DNA of 64,000 nucleotides from Microlunatus lacustris. GTDB lineage: Bacteria > Actinomycetota > Actinomycetes > Propionibacteriales > Propionibacteriaceae. This document shows, in pieces, positions 1-8,388 of the stretch (positions are counted from its first letter, which is position 1; every line of letters starts with the position of its first letter). The notes beneath the pieces were generated by a model. That model searched no databases, was not told where the DNA came from, and saw only the letters and a program-made list of their open reading frames with translations. Where the stretch lies: the NCBI GenBank assembly GCA_039527025.1, contig BAAAJN010000011.1, positions 1 through 64,000 of the forward strand, read 5' to 3'. Made by a program: the position numbers and the translations under genes.

Positions 1-8
1 CCGCGCGC

Positions 9-1121
9 TCACGAGGACACCCCGACCGGCGCGCCGGGGAACACCACGACCGACCGCAGCACGCCGCCGGCCCCCATCTTCTCGAACGCCGCCTCGATGT
101 CGCCGATCCCGATCTCCTCGGTGACGAAGCTGTCCAACGGCAGCCGGCCCTGCAGGTAGAGGTCGACCAGCATCGGGAAGTCGCGCTCGGGCAGGCAGTC
201 GCCGTACCAGCTGGACTTGAGCGATCCGCCGCGGCCGAAGACGTCGAGCAGCGGCAGCTCCAGGGTCATCTCCGGGGTCGGGACGCCGACCAGCACCACC
301 GTGCCGGCCAGGTCGCGGCCGTAGAAGGCCTGCCGGTAGGTCTCCGGACGGCCGACGGCGTCGATCACCACGTCAGCGCCGAACCCGCCGGTGAGTGCCT
401 GGATGGCCTCGACGGCGTCGGTCTCCCGGCTGTTGATCGTGTGCGTCGCGCCCAGCTCCTGCGCGGTGGCCAGCTTCCGGTCGTCCACGTCGACGGCGAT
501 GATCGTCCCCGCCCCGGCCAGCCGGGCACCGGCCACGGCGGCCGCCCCGACGCCGCCGCAGCCGATCACCGCGACCGAGTCGCCCCGGCCCACGTTCCCG
601 GTGTTGATCGCCGCGCCCAGCCCGGCCATCACCCCGCACCCCAGCAGACCGGCCGCGGCAGGCCGGGCCGCCGGGTCGACCTTGGTGCACTGGCCGGCGG
701 CGACCAGCGTCTTGTCGGCGAAGGAGCCGATCCCCAACGCCGGGGACAGCTCGGTGCCGTCCTCCAACGTCATCTTCTGGCTGGCGTTGTGGGTGTTGAA
801 GCAGTACCAGGGGCGGCCGCGCTTGCAGGCGCGGCACTCCCCGCAGACCGCCCGCCAGTTCAAGACCACGTAGTCCCCGGGCGCGACGCCGGTCACACCC
901 TCGCCGACCGACTCCACGATCCCGGCCGACTCGTGGCCGAGCAGGTACGGGTAGTCATCACCGATCCCGCCCTGGACGTAGTGCAGGTCGGTGTGGCAGA
1001 CCCCGCAGGCCTGGACCGCGACGACGGCTTCGCCCGGACCCGGGTCCGGCACCACCACGGTGACCAGCTCGACCGGGGCGCCCTTGCTCCGCGCGATGAT
1101 CCCTTGCACCTGCTGCGGCAT
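9..1121 (-). CDS. mscR: S-(hydroxymethyl)mycothiol dehydrogenase (zinc alcohol dehydrogenase family)
   Basis: A 370-residue medium-chain zinc dehydrogenase. It should oxidise the mycothiol adduct of formaldehyde with NAD and may also reduce S-nitrosomycothiol, in the cytosol. The N-terminal GroES-like domain shows CGVCHTDLHY (catalytic zinc Cys/His), then GHE, then a structural-zinc cluster of the form CGECRACKRGRPWYC. The Rossmann fold follows with GCGGVG. The start is the ATG at 1121, because it has GAGGAG about 8 bases upstream and the protein begins MPQQVQG as in the family; an in-frame ATG at 1262 would add 47 unconserved residues. Mycothiol use points to Actinobacteria. The family is clear; the exact substrate is inferred from resemblance to mycothiol enzymes. 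It is a lone gene diverging from the ABC exporter pair. Confidence 0.88.
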   Translation of the reverse strand: MPQQVQGIIARSKGAPVELVTVVVPDPGPGEAVVAVQACGVCHTDLHYVQGGIGDDYPYLLGHESAGIVESVGEGVTGVAPGDYVVLNWRAVCGECRACKRGRPWYCFNTHNASQKMTLEDGTELSPALGIGSFADKTLVAAGQCTKVDPAARPAAAGLLGCGVMAGLGAAINTGNVGRGDSVAVIGCGGVGAAAVAGARLAGAGTIIAVDVDDRKLATAQELGATHTINSRETDAVEAIQALTGGFGADVVIDAVGRPETYRQAFYGRDLAGTVVLVGVPTPEMTLELPLLDVFGRGGSLKSSWYGDCLPERDFPMLVDLYLQGRLPLDSFVTEEIGIGDIEAAFEKMGAGGVLRSVVVFPGAPVGVSS

Positions 1122-1234
1122 CCGCTGCTCCTCGCTGTCGACGACGGGGCCGATCCTAGGGGCAGCCGCGGACAGTCCGGCGGGCCGGACGGTAGGGTGG
1201 TCGGGAAAACGCTGTCCAGGTCGCGGGAATGTGA

Positions 1235-1263
1235 TTGACCCCGGCCCCGGTTGGGCATGCATA
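1235..1263 (+). promoter_or_regulatory. Candidate promoter for the ABC exporter pair
   Basis: TTGACC (1235-1240), a 17-base spacer, then TGCATA (1258-1263). The -35 is close to consensus and the -10 is weak. It lies in the 299-base divergent gap between mscR and the exporter genes, which holds no other feature I can support. Confidence 0.35.
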
Positions 1264-1420
1264 GTAGAACAAGGGACTTGAACGGTTCAGCCCGTGACCG
1301 CGGCCCGGCCCTCCCGGCCGATGGCCCGGGCCGGACCCAGTCCCTCCCGACGTCCCGGTGCTCTCGGCGACGCCAGCCCGACCTGCTCAGCCGCCCGCCC
1401 AGCCCGAGGATGTCCTTCCC

Positions 1421-3340
1421 ATGCCAGCCGAGATGACGGCGCGCGCGTCCACCGAGGCGCCCCGTGCCCCCACCCCGACGACCGGTGCCACCGGGCCGGA
1501 GCTGCTCCCCGACCTCGGCCGACCGCCGGCCATCGCCCCGCCGGCGCCCGTCCGGCGCGGACGCGACGGCGAGCCGCGGAAGCGCCGCTCCAGCGCCAAC
1601 CTCTGGCGACTGCGGTACTACCTGCTGCCCTTCCGGGCGCGGTTCGTCGCCACCGTGCTGTGCGCCGCCGTCGGCACCGGCGCGACGATCGTCGTCCCGC
1701 TGGTCACCCGGGCGGTCATCGACGGGCCGGTCGCCGATTCCGACCGGGCCGGGCTGTGGACGCTCGGCCTGCTCGCGATGACCCTGGGGGTCGTCGAGGC
1801 GGTGCTGATGTTCCTCCGCCGCTGGGTGGTCTCCCGGGCCACCAACGGCGTCGAGTTCGCCATCCGCACCGACCTCTACGCCAAGCTGCAGCGGCTGCCG
1901 ATGGCCTTCCACGACCGCTGGCAGTCCGGCCAGCTGCTGTCGCGGATCATGAGCGACCTGGCCACGATCCGCCGCTTCCTCGGCTTCGGCCTGCTGTTCA
2001 TCCTCACCAACATCGCCCAGATCCTGGTGACCACCGCGATCCTGCTCAACCTGTACTGGCCGCTGGGCCTGGTCGTGCTGGCCTCCACGGTGCCGATCAC
2101 CTGGCTGTGCCTGCGCAACGAGCGCGAGTTCACCCGGCTGTCGCGCAAGATGCAGGACCAGAACGGCGACGTCGCCTCGACCATCGAGGAGGGGGCCTAC
2201 GGGCTCCGGGTGATCAAGTCGTTCGGCCGCGGCCAGCACGCCTTCGCCAAGTTCGACGCCCGCAGCGTCCAGCTCTACGACAGCTCCGTCGAGCGGGTCC
2301 GGCTGAGCGCCAAGTTCTGGACGATGCTCGCGGTGATCCCCAACATCACCCTCATCATCGTGCTGGGCCTGGGCGCGGTCGCCGCCGGTCAGCAGCGGAT
2401 CACCCTGGGCACCCTGGTCGCCTTCATCACCTTGATGCTGTCGCTGGTCTGGCCGGTCACCGCGCTCGGCTTCCTGCTGGCCCAGGCCCAGGAGTCGATG
2501 ACCGCCGCCGACCGGATCGCGGAGATCTTCGACTCCGAGAACGAGATCGCCGACGGGCCGGAGACGCTGGAGCAGGTGCAGGGTCGGCTGCGCTTCGAGG
2601 GGGCCGGGTTCCGCTTCGCCGACTCCGACACCGACGTGCTGCACGACCTGGACCTGGAGATCGCGCCCGGCGAGACGGTCGCGCTGGTCGGCGCGACGGG
2701 CTCGGGCAAGAGCATCCTCACCATGCTGGTGCCCCGGCTCTACGACGTGACTGCCGGCCGGATCACCATCGACGGCGTCGACGTCCGCGACCTGCGGCTG
2801 GACCGGCTCCGCCAGATCGTCGCCATCGCCTTCGAGGACCCGACGCTGTTCTCGATGTCGGCGCGGGAGAACCTGACGCTGGGCCGGCCGGACGCCAGCG
2901 ACGCCGACGTCGAGGAAGCCATCGACGTGGCCCAGGCCCACTTCGTCCACGACCTGCCCTGGGGGCTGGCCACCCGGATCGGGGAGCAGGGGATGAGCCT
3001 GTCCGGCGGTCAGCGGCAGCGCCTCGCCCTGGCTCGCGCGGTGCTGGCCAAGCCGGCCGTGCTGGTGCTGGACGACACCCTGTCCGCGCTGGACATCCAC
3101 ACCGAGGCCCTGGTCGAGGAGGCGCTGAAGCGGGTGCTGACCGGGGTCACCGGCATCGTCGTCGCCCACCGCGCCTCCACCGTGCTGCTGGCCGACCGGG
3201 TCGCGGTGCTGTCCGGCGGCACCATCACCGCCGTCGGCAAGCACACCGATCTGCTGGCGCAGGTCCCGGAGTACCGGGCGCTGCTGTCGGCGGAGTACGA
3301 GGACGACCTCGACGAGCTGCTCCTGGAGGAGGCCCGATGA
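1421..3340 (+). CDS. ABC exporter half-transporter A (degenerate ATP site subunit)
   Basis: A 639-residue half-transporter: a six-helix exporter domain at about 65-370, then a nucleotide-binding domain. Walker A is GATGSGKS near 424, the signature is LSGGQRQR near 527, and the H-loop is VVAHRAST. The Q-loop glutamine is replaced by Glu472 (AFEDP) and the catalytic Walker B glutamate by Asp552 (LVLDDTLS). This is the classic non-catalytic subunit of a heterodimeric exporter of the TM287/288 or BmrCD type. The ATG at 1421 has GAGGA 10 bases upstream; the in-frame ATG at 1358 lacks a ribosome site. The stop overlaps the start of subunit B. Drug, lipid or peptide export is likely, but the substrate cannot be read from sequence. 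Confidence 0.88.
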   Translation: MPAEMTARASTEAPRAPTPTTGATGPELLPDLGRPPAIAPPAPVRRGRDGEPRKRRSSANLWRLRYYLLPFRARFVATVLCAAVGTGATIVVPLVTRAVIDGPVADSDRAGLWTLGLLAMTLGVVEAVLMFLRRWVVSRATNGVEFAIRTDLYAKLQRLPMAFHDRWQSGQLLSRIMSDLATIRRFLGFGLLFILTNIAQILVTTAILLNLYWPLGLVVLASTVPITWLCLRNEREFTRLSRKMQDQNGDVASTIEEGAYGLRVIKSFGRGQHAFAKFDARSVQLYDSSVERVRLSAKFWTMLAVIPNITLIIVLGLGAVAAGQQRITLGTLVAFITLMLSLVWPVTALGFLLAQAQESMTAADRIAEIFDSENEIADGPETLEQVQGRLRFEGAGFRFADSDTDVLHDLDLEIAPGETVALVGATGSGKSILTMLVPRLYDVTAGRITIDGVDVRDLRLDRLRQIVAIAFEDPTLFSMSARENLTLGRPDASDADVEEAIDVAQAHFVHDLPWGLATRIGEQGMSLSGGQRQRLALARAVLAKPAVLVLDDTLSALDIHTEALVEEALKRVLTGVTGIVVAHRASTVLLADRVAVLSGGTITAVGKHTDLLAQVPEYRALLSAEYEDDLDELLLEEAR

Positions 3341-5217
3341 CCGTCCCCACCACGCCCGCCGCCACCGGCCGCCAGCCGGTGAGCACCGCCCCCGCTCCCG
3401 AGATCGAGGAGTGGCGGGGGGTCTCCGCCGAGGAGAACGACGACATCAGCACCCGCGGGACGGTGCTGCTGCGCCGTCGCAGCCGGGCGCTGCTCGGGGA
3501 CCTGCTGAGCCCGTACAAGCGGTGGATCTGGGTCCTCGTCGTCGCCGTCGTCGTCGAGAACGCGGCCCGGCTGAGCGTGCCCTGGATGGTCCGCCGCGGC
3601 ATCGACCTCGGCGTGCCGCCGCTGCTGGAGGGCGGCAGCGGCCAGCTGCTCTACGAGACCGTCGCGCTGATGGCCGGCGCGGTGCTGATCCAGGGGCTGA
3701 GCCGGGCCTTCTTCCTGCGCAACTCCGGCACCGTTGGCCAGAAGGTGCTGCTCGAGCTGCGCCGCCGGGTGTTCAAGCACTTCCAGGACCTCGACGTCCG
3801 CTTCCACGACCGCTACACCACCGGCCGGGTGGTGTCCCGGCTGACCAGCGACATCGACGCGATCATGGAGCTGCTGGCCAACGGCTTCGACAGCCTGGTC
3901 ACCGCGGTGCTCACCATGGTCGGCGTCGGCGTGCTGCTGCTGGTGCTGGACTTCGAGCTGGGCGCGGTCTGCCTGCTCTGCTTCCCGGTGCTGATGCTGC
4001 TGGTCCGCTGGTTCTCCCGGGCCTCGCAGCGGACCTACCGCAAGGTGCGCGAGACCTCAGCGCTGACCATCGTGCAGTTCATCGAGACGATGACCGGCAT
4101 CAAGGCCGTCCAGGCCTACCGCCGCGAGCACCGCAACGCCGGGATCTTCACCGACGTCGCCGGCCGCTACCGCGAGGCCAACATCGACTCGTTCAAGCTG
4201 GTCGCCATCTTCATGCCCAGCATCAAGCTGGTCGGCAACCTGACCATCGGGATCGTGCTGCTCTACGGCGGCCACCGGGTGATCGAGGGCGACATGACCG
4301 TCGGCGTGCTGGCGGCCTTCCTGCTCTACCTGCGGATGTTCTTCGAGCCCATGCAGGACATCAGCCAGTTCTACAACACCTTCCAGTCCGCCTCCTCGGC
4401 CCTGGAGAAGCTGTCCGGCGTGCTCGAGGAGCAGCCCAGCGTCGTGCAGCCGACGAAGCCGACGCCGCTGCCGCAGGCCGCCGGTGCGGTCCACCTGGAG
4501 CACGTCCGCTTCGAGTACGCGAAGGACCGGCCGGTGCTGCCGGACCTGGAGCTGCACATCCCGGCCGGGCAGACGGTGGCCCTGGTGGGCACCACCGGGG
4601 CGGGCAAGACCACCATCGCCAAGCTGATGGCCCGGTTCTACGACCCCGACGGCGGGCGGGTCACGCTGGACGGCATCGACCTGCGCGACCTCAGCGACGA
4701 CGACCTGCGCCGGGCGGTGGTGATGGTGACCCAGGAGAACTTCATGTTCGACGGCACCATCGCCGACAACATCGCCTTCGGGAAGCCCACCGCGACCCGG
4801 CAGGAGATCGAGGACGCGGCGCGCGCCGTCGGCGTGCACACGTTCATCACCGGGCTGCCGCAGGGCTACGACACCGACGTGGCCAAGCGCGGCTCCCGGC
4901 TCTCAGCCGGCCAGCGCCAGCTGATCACCTTCGCCCGGGCGTTCCTGGCCGACCCGGCGGTGCTGATCCTCGACGAGGCGACGTCCAGCCTGGACGTCCC
5001 CAGCGAGCGGCTGGTGCAACGGGCGCTGCAGACGATCCTGGCCGACCGGACCGCGGTGATCATCGCCCACCGGCTGAGCACGGTGCAGATCGCCGACCGG
5101 GTGCTCGTCCTCGAGCACGGCCGGATCATCGAGGACGGCTCGCCGCACGACCTGATGTCGCAGACCGACGGCCGCTACGCCGCCCTGCACCAGGCCTGGG
5201 AGTCCTCCCTCGCCTGA
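3337..5217 (+). CDS. ABC exporter half-transporter B (catalytic ATP site subunit)
   Basis: A 626-residue partner of subunit A, starting at an ATGA overlap with the stop of A, so the two are translationally coupled and should be made in equal amounts. The membrane domain covers about 65-345. Walker A is GTTGAGKT with Lys424, the Q-loop is VTQENF, and Walker B is LILDEATSSLD with catalytic Glu547. The signature is LSAGQ (522-526) instead of LSGGQ. In a heterodimer this altered signature faces the degenerate Walker site of subunit A, so one site hydrolyses and one only binds ATP. The gene ends 27 bases before a strong hairpin shared with the convergent cobK. Confidence 0.9.
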   Translation: MTVPTTPAATGRQPVSTAPAPEIEEWRGVSAEENDDISTRGTVLLRRRSRALLGDLLSPYKRWIWVLVVAVVVENAARLSVPWMVRRGIDLGVPPLLEGGSGQLLYETVALMAGAVLIQGLSRAFFLRNSGTVGQKVLLELRRRVFKHFQDLDVRFHDRYTTGRVVSRLTSDIDAIMELLANGFDSLVTAVLTMVGVGVLLLVLDFELGAVCLLCFPVLMLLVRWFSRASQRTYRKVRETSALTIVQFIETMTGIKAVQAYRREHRNAGIFTDVAGRYREANIDSFKLVAIFMPSIKLVGNLTIGIVLLYGGHRVIEGDMTVGVLAAFLLYLRMFFEPMQDISQFYNTFQSASSALEKLSGVLEEQPSVVQPTKPTPLPQAAGAVHLEHVRFEYAKDRPVLPDLELHIPAGQTVALVGTTGAGKTTIAKLMARFYDPDGGRVTLDGIDLRDLSDDDLRRAVVMVTQENFMFDGTIADNIAFGKPTATRQEIEDAARAVGVHTFITGLPQGYDTDVAKRGSRLSAGQRQLITFARAFLADPAVLILDEATSSLDVPSERLVQRALQTILADRTAVIIAHRLSTVQIADRVLVLEHGRIIEDGSPHDLMSQTDGRYAALHQAWESSLA

Positions 5218-5244
5218 GCTGTCCGGTGGCGTTGGTGCCGACTT

Positions 5245-5284
5245 GTCAGAACCCAGTTGACCCAGGGGTCAACTGGGTTCTGAC
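5245..5284. terminator. Perfect 18-bp hairpin, probable bidirectional terminator overlapping the cobK 3' end
   Basis: Arms 5245-5262 and 5267-5284 are exact reverse complements with a 4-base loop. The hairpin lies between convergent genes (ABC subunit B and cobK) and contains the last 12-13 codons and stop of cobK. There is no U-tract, as is usual at high GC. The flanking core CCGACTTGTCAGA recurs at 13516, so it may also be a copy of a palindromic repeat family. Confidence 0.75.
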
Positions 5285-6004
5285 CACTCGGGCAGCCTCG
5301 GCCACGGTGGTGACCAGCGGGACGCCGGGCGGGGGAGCGGGGCGCTCCAGGACGACGACAGGGACGCCGAGGGCGGCCGCCGCGTCCAGCTTGGCTGCCG
5401 TCAGGTCGCCGCCGGAGTCCTTGGTCAGCAGGCAGTCGACGCCGTGCCCGGCCATCAGCGCCTGCTCGGCGTCGCGCTGGTAGGGGCCGCGGGCCAGCAG
5501 CAGCGTCCAGGCGGGCGGCAGCGGCGTCTCCGGCGGGTCGACGACGCGGGCCAGCACCGCCCGGTCAGCCCAGGGGAGGAAGGCGGGCAGCGACTGCCGG
5601 CCGGTGGTGAGGAACGGCCGGCGGGCCGCTTCCGCCGTCACCCGGGCCGCCGCCGCGTCGGGCACCCAGGTCCAGCGGTCGGCGTCGGGGTGGGCCCGCC
5701 AGCCCGGGCGCTGCAGCCGGACCAGCGGGACGCCGCTGGCCGCGCAGGCGGTGGCGGCATTCGCGGAGATGCGGGCGGCGAAGGGGTGGGTCGCATCCAC
5801 CACCACGGCGACGCTGGTGGTCCGGAGGTAGGCGGCCAGGCCCTCGGGGCCGCCGAACCCGCCCACCCGGACCTCCCCGACCGGCAGCGCGGGCCGGGAG
5901 ACCCGGCCGGCCAGGGAACTCACCACGCGGATCTGCTCGGCGTCCAGGGTCGCGGCGAGTCGGCGCGCCTCGCCCGTGCCGCCCAGGACCAGGACGGTGC
6001 TCAC
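5246..6004 (-). CDS. cobK: Precorrin-6A reductase
   Basis: A 252-residue enzyme that reduces precorrin-6A to dihydro-precorrin-6 with NADPH in the aerobic cobalamin pathway. The N-terminus VLVLGGTGEARRLA is the family's nucleotide-binding motif. VVDATHPFA near the middle and LLTKDSGG (substrate and cofactor site) near the C-terminus are also typical. The start is GTG at 6004, overlapping the cobD stop by 4 bases, so cobD and cobK are coupled. The last dozen residues are encoded by the terminator-like palindrome, so the C-terminal tail is probably dispensable. Confidence 0.92.
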   Translation of the reverse strand: MSTVLVLGGTGEARRLAATLDAEQIRVVSSLAGRVSRPALPVGEVRVGGFGGPEGLAAYLRTTSVAVVVDATHPFAARISANAATACAASGVPLVRLQRPGWRAHPDADRWTWVPDAAAARVTAEAARRPFLTTGRQSLPAFLPWADRAVLARVVDPPETPLPPAWTLLLARGPYQRDAEQALMAGHGVDCLLTKDSGGDLTAAKLDAAAALGVPVVVLERPAPPPGVPLVTTVAEAARVVRTQLTPGSTGF

Positions 6005-7032
6005 GCTGTTCCCCGCAGAATCCAGCACCAGACGGCCCTGGAGGCCCGGATCTGGGGCCCGTAGGCCATCTGGTGCTGATCTCTGAGGGTCGCGGCCCGC
6101 AGGCCGGTCGCCAGCACCGCCGACGCCACCCCCACCAGCAGGCTCAGCCGGGCGGCCGGGGCGATGTCGGCCACCCCGACGGTCCGGCCGCGGCCGAGCA
6201 CCCCGCGGTCCTCGACCACCCCGCCGTAGACGTTGCGGCCGCCCAGCCGCACCCCGAGCGCGCCCGCCGCCGTCGCCTCCACCACACCGGCGTTGGGGCT
6301 GGGGTGCTGGCGTGCGTCGCGGCGCCAGGCCTGCCAGGCCTCCGCCGGTCGGCCGCCGACCAGCGGGGCCAGGGCCACCGTGAGCAGGCCGCAGGCCCGC
6401 GCCGGCAGCCAGTTGGCGACGTCGTCCAGCCGGGCCGCCGCCCAGCCGAACCGTCGGTAGCGGGGGGAGCGGTGCCCGACCATCGCGTCCAGGGTGTTGA
6501 CGGCGCGGTAGCCGAGCAGCCCGGGCAGCCCCGCCAGGGCACCCCAGAACAGCGGGGCGACGACGGCGTCGGCGGTGTTCTCCGCGACCGACTCCACGCA
6601 CGCCCTGGCCAGCTGGTCGGCGTCGAGGGTCGACGGGTCGCGTCCCACCAGGTTGCGGATCTGCCGCCGCGCGGCGGCCAGGTCGTCGGCCCCCAGCTGA
6701 CCGGCCAGGGTGCCGGCCTCGCGCTGCAGCGACCGCCCGCCGAGCACCGCCCAGGTGCCGGCGGCGGTGAGCAGCAGCCGGAGCCCGGGGGAGTCCCGCG
6801 CCAGCCGCTCGCCCAGCACGCCGATCCCGGCGGCCCCGGCCACGAGCACGCCGACGTGCGCCACCCCGGGCAGTCGCCGGTCGGCCCAGGTGCGCCGCTC
6901 GAGCGCCGCGGCGAGGGAGCCGAACCCGGCCACCGGGTGCCCGCGTCGCGGGTCGCCCAGCAGCTGGTCCAGCCCGAAGCCGGCCAGCAGGCCCAGGGCG
7001 CCGGCGGCGCGGCCTGTCAGGGCTAGGGTCAT
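6001..7032 (-). CDS. cobD: Adenosylcobinamide-phosphate synthase (CbiB type)
   Basis: A 343-residue integral membrane protein that joins adenosylcobyric acid to aminopropanol or its phosphate. The N-terminus has the conserved GFGLDQLLGDPRRGHPVAGF. CVESVAENTADAVVAPLFW and NTLDAMVGHR follow, with HPSPNAGVVEA later; these are hallmark CbiB motifs. Several hydrophobic segments are visible. The last ~25 residues (about LRDQHQMAYG onward) do not look like the family and are encoded by a palindromic repeat at 6023-6078. The start lies only 5 bases from the divergent cobU start, so its promoter must lie inside cobU. In this nomenclature cobD means the membrane synthase, not the Salmonella decarboxylase. 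Confidence 0.9.
   Translation of the reverse strand: MTLALTGRAAGALGLLAGFGLDQLLGDPRRGHPVAGFGSLAAALERRTWADRRLPGVAHVGVLVAGAAGIGVLGERLARDSPGLRLLLTAAGTWAVLGGRSLQREAGTLAGQLGADDLAAARRQIRNLVGRDPSTLDADQLARACVESVAENTADAVVAPLFWGALAGLPGLLGYRAVNTLDAMVGHRSPRYRRFGWAAARLDDVANWLPARACGLLTVALAPLVGGRPAEAWQAWRRDARQHPSPNAGVVEATAAGALGVRLGGRNVYGGVVEDRGVLGRGRTVGVADIAPAARLSLLVGVASAVLATGLRAATLRDQHQMAYGPQIRASRAVWCWILRGTA
6023..6078. repeat. Palindromic element inside the 3' end of cobD
   Basis: Arms CAGCACCAGACGGCC (6023-6037) and its near-exact reverse complement (6064-6078, 14 of 15 match) enclose a second, inner GGCCC/GGGCC palindrome. The element is translated as the last residues of CobD. Its structure resembles a small REP-like or MITE-like unit. 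I see no second copy in this window. Confidence 0.6.
7024..7029 (+). promoter_or_regulatory. Candidate -10 of a leaderless cobU transcript
   Basis: TAGGGT ends 8 bases before the cobU ATG, so transcription would start at or next to the start codon. There is no Shine-Dalgarno sequence. The hexamer lies within the first codons of the divergent cobD. Confidence 0.5.
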
Positions 7033-7037
7033 GGCCG

Positions 7038-7580
7038 ATGGCTCCCCCGCAGAAGGTCCTGGTCACCGGCGGCGTCCGCTCGGGCAAGTCCCGGCACGCC
7101 GAGGCGCTGCTCGCCGACGTTGGAGCGGTCACCTACGTCGCGCCTGGCCCGGTGCCCGATCCCGCCACCGACCCGGAGTGGGCGGCCCGGGTCGCGGCCC
7201 ACCAGGCCGACCGGCCGGCGTCCTGGCGGACGGTCGAGACGGCCGACCTCGCCGCCACGCTCCGGGACGCGCCCGGTCCGGTGCTGGTCGACTGCCTGGG
7301 CACCTGGGTGACCGCCGTCGTCGACGGCCTCGGCACCTGGGACCAGCCGCTGACCGGCTGGCGGGACCGGTTCGACGTCCACCTGAGCGCCCTGGTCGAG
7401 GCCTGGCGGGCGCACCCGCACCTCGTCGTCGCCGTCACCAACGAGGTGGGCTGGGGCCTGGTCTCCGAGCACCGTTCCGGCCGCGTCTTCACCGACCTGC
7501 TGGGCCGGGTCAACCAGGCCGTGGCCGCCCACTGCGACGACGTCGTGCTGGTCGTCGCCGGACGCGCTCTGCACCTCTAG
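7038..7580 (+). CDS. cobU: Adenosylcobinamide kinase / adenosylcobinamide-phosphate guanylyltransferase
   Basis: A 180-residue bifunctional enzyme (CobP in the Pseudomonas naming). It phosphorylates adenosylcobinamide and then loads GMP to give adenosylcobinamide-GDP, the substrate of CobS. The P-loop is GGVRSGKS at 11-18. His55, in the AAHQADRPASW stretch, matches the histidine that carries GMP. VLVDCLGTW is the Walker B-like segment, and TNEVGWGLV is the conserved guanine/corrinoid-site motif. Its length is normal. It diverges from cobD with a 5-base gap and converges on cobS, so it is a one-gene transcript set among minus-strand cob genes. Confidence 0.93.
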   Translation: MAPPQKVLVTGGVRSGKSRHAEALLADVGAVTYVAPGPVPDPATDPEWAARVAAHQADRPASWRTVETADLAATLRDAPGPVLVDCLGTWVTAVVDGLGTWDQPLTGWRDRFDVHLSALVEAWRAHPHLVVAVTNEVGWGLVSEHRSGRVFTDLLGRVNQAVAAHCDDVVLVVAGRALHL

Positions 7581-7588
7581 GGCCGCGC

Positions 7589-8383
7589 TCACCGCGCCCA
7601 GCCCCCGGTCGCCGCGGCGCCGAGCAGCAGCACGGTGAGGGTCACCTCGACGACGGCGCCCAGCACGTCCCCGGTCACCCCGCCCAACCGTCGCCGGCAC
7701 CAGCCCACCAGCGCCACGGCGGCGACCAGGGCCAGCAGCGCCGTGACCAGGCCGCCGGCCACCGACCCGCCGAGCAGCGCCCAGGCGAGCGCCAGCAGCA
7801 CGCCGACGCCGACCCAGGTCCCGGCCGCCGCCACGACCGGCACGGTGCCGGCCACCGCCGCCCCCAGCCCGGCCGGCCGGGCCGCCGGCACCCCGGTCCG
7901 GCAGGCCACGGCCAGCGCAGCCCGGGAGCAGCAGATCAGCAGGGCCAGCCCACCGGCGCCGGCCCAACCGGTGACGACCGCACCCGCCGCGACCGCCTGG
8001 AGCCCCAGCACCAGCACCAGGGCCACGACCCCCATCGGCCCGACGTCGCCGCGCCGCATCACCTCCAGCGCCCGCCCGCGGTCCCAGCCGGTGCCCAGCC
8101 CGTCGACGGTGTCGGCCAGCCCGTCCAGGTGCAGCGCCCGGGTGCCGAGCGCCAGCACGGCGACGACGAGCAGCCCGACGGCCGGCCCGGGCAGGGCCAG
8201 CGCGGCCGCGGCGCCCCCGACCAGGGCAGCAGGCAGGGCCAGCGGCAGGACCGCCAGCGGAGCCAGCAGCATGGCGCCCCGGGCGGTGGCCTGGTCGACG
8301 TGGACCGCGCCGGTGGGCAGCACGGTCAACGTGCCGACCGCGAGCCGGAGGGCGGACGCGCGCGGGCGCGGCGTGGACGGCAT
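7589..8383 (-). CDS. cobS: Adenosylcobinamide-GDP ribazoletransferase (cobalamin synthase)
   Basis: A 264-residue polytopic membrane protein. It joins adenosylcobinamide-GDP with alpha-ribazole (or its phosphate) to give adenosylcobalamin (phosphate). The signature HLDGLADTVDGLG, which binds Mg, is present near residue 90, followed by RRGDVGPMGV. Most of the rest is hydrophobic, with about six to seven helices rich in Ala, Val and Leu. The start is the ATG at 8383, 5 bases after the cobT stop, so it is read from the cobT riboswitch transcript. Its product and that of cobT meet in the nucleotide-loop assembly steps. Confidence 0.9.
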   Translation of the reverse strand: MPSTPRPRASALRLAVGTLTVLPTGAVHVDQATARGAMLLAPLAVLPLALPAALVGGAAAALALPGPAVGLLVVAVLALGTRALHLDGLADTVDGLGTGWDRGRALEVMRRGDVGPMGVVALVLVLGLQAVAAGAVVTGWAGAGGLALLICCSRAALAVACRTGVPAARPAGLGAAVAGTVPVVAAAGTWVGVGVLLALAWALLGGSVAGGLVTALLALVAAVALVGWCRRRLGGVTGDVLGAVVEVTLTVLLLGAAATGGWAR

Positions 8384-8388
8384 CCGGC

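Noticed and set aside
893..3244. A 783-codon minus-strand open frame across mscR and ABC subunit A
   Set aside because: It is antisense to subunit A and out of frame with mscR, with no recognisable motif.
1294..3336. Upstream in-frame extension of ABC subunit B, giving a 1307-residue open frame
   Set aside because: The extension runs through subunit A in another frame and is Arg/Pro/Ala-rich nonsense. The real start is the ATGA overlap at 3337.
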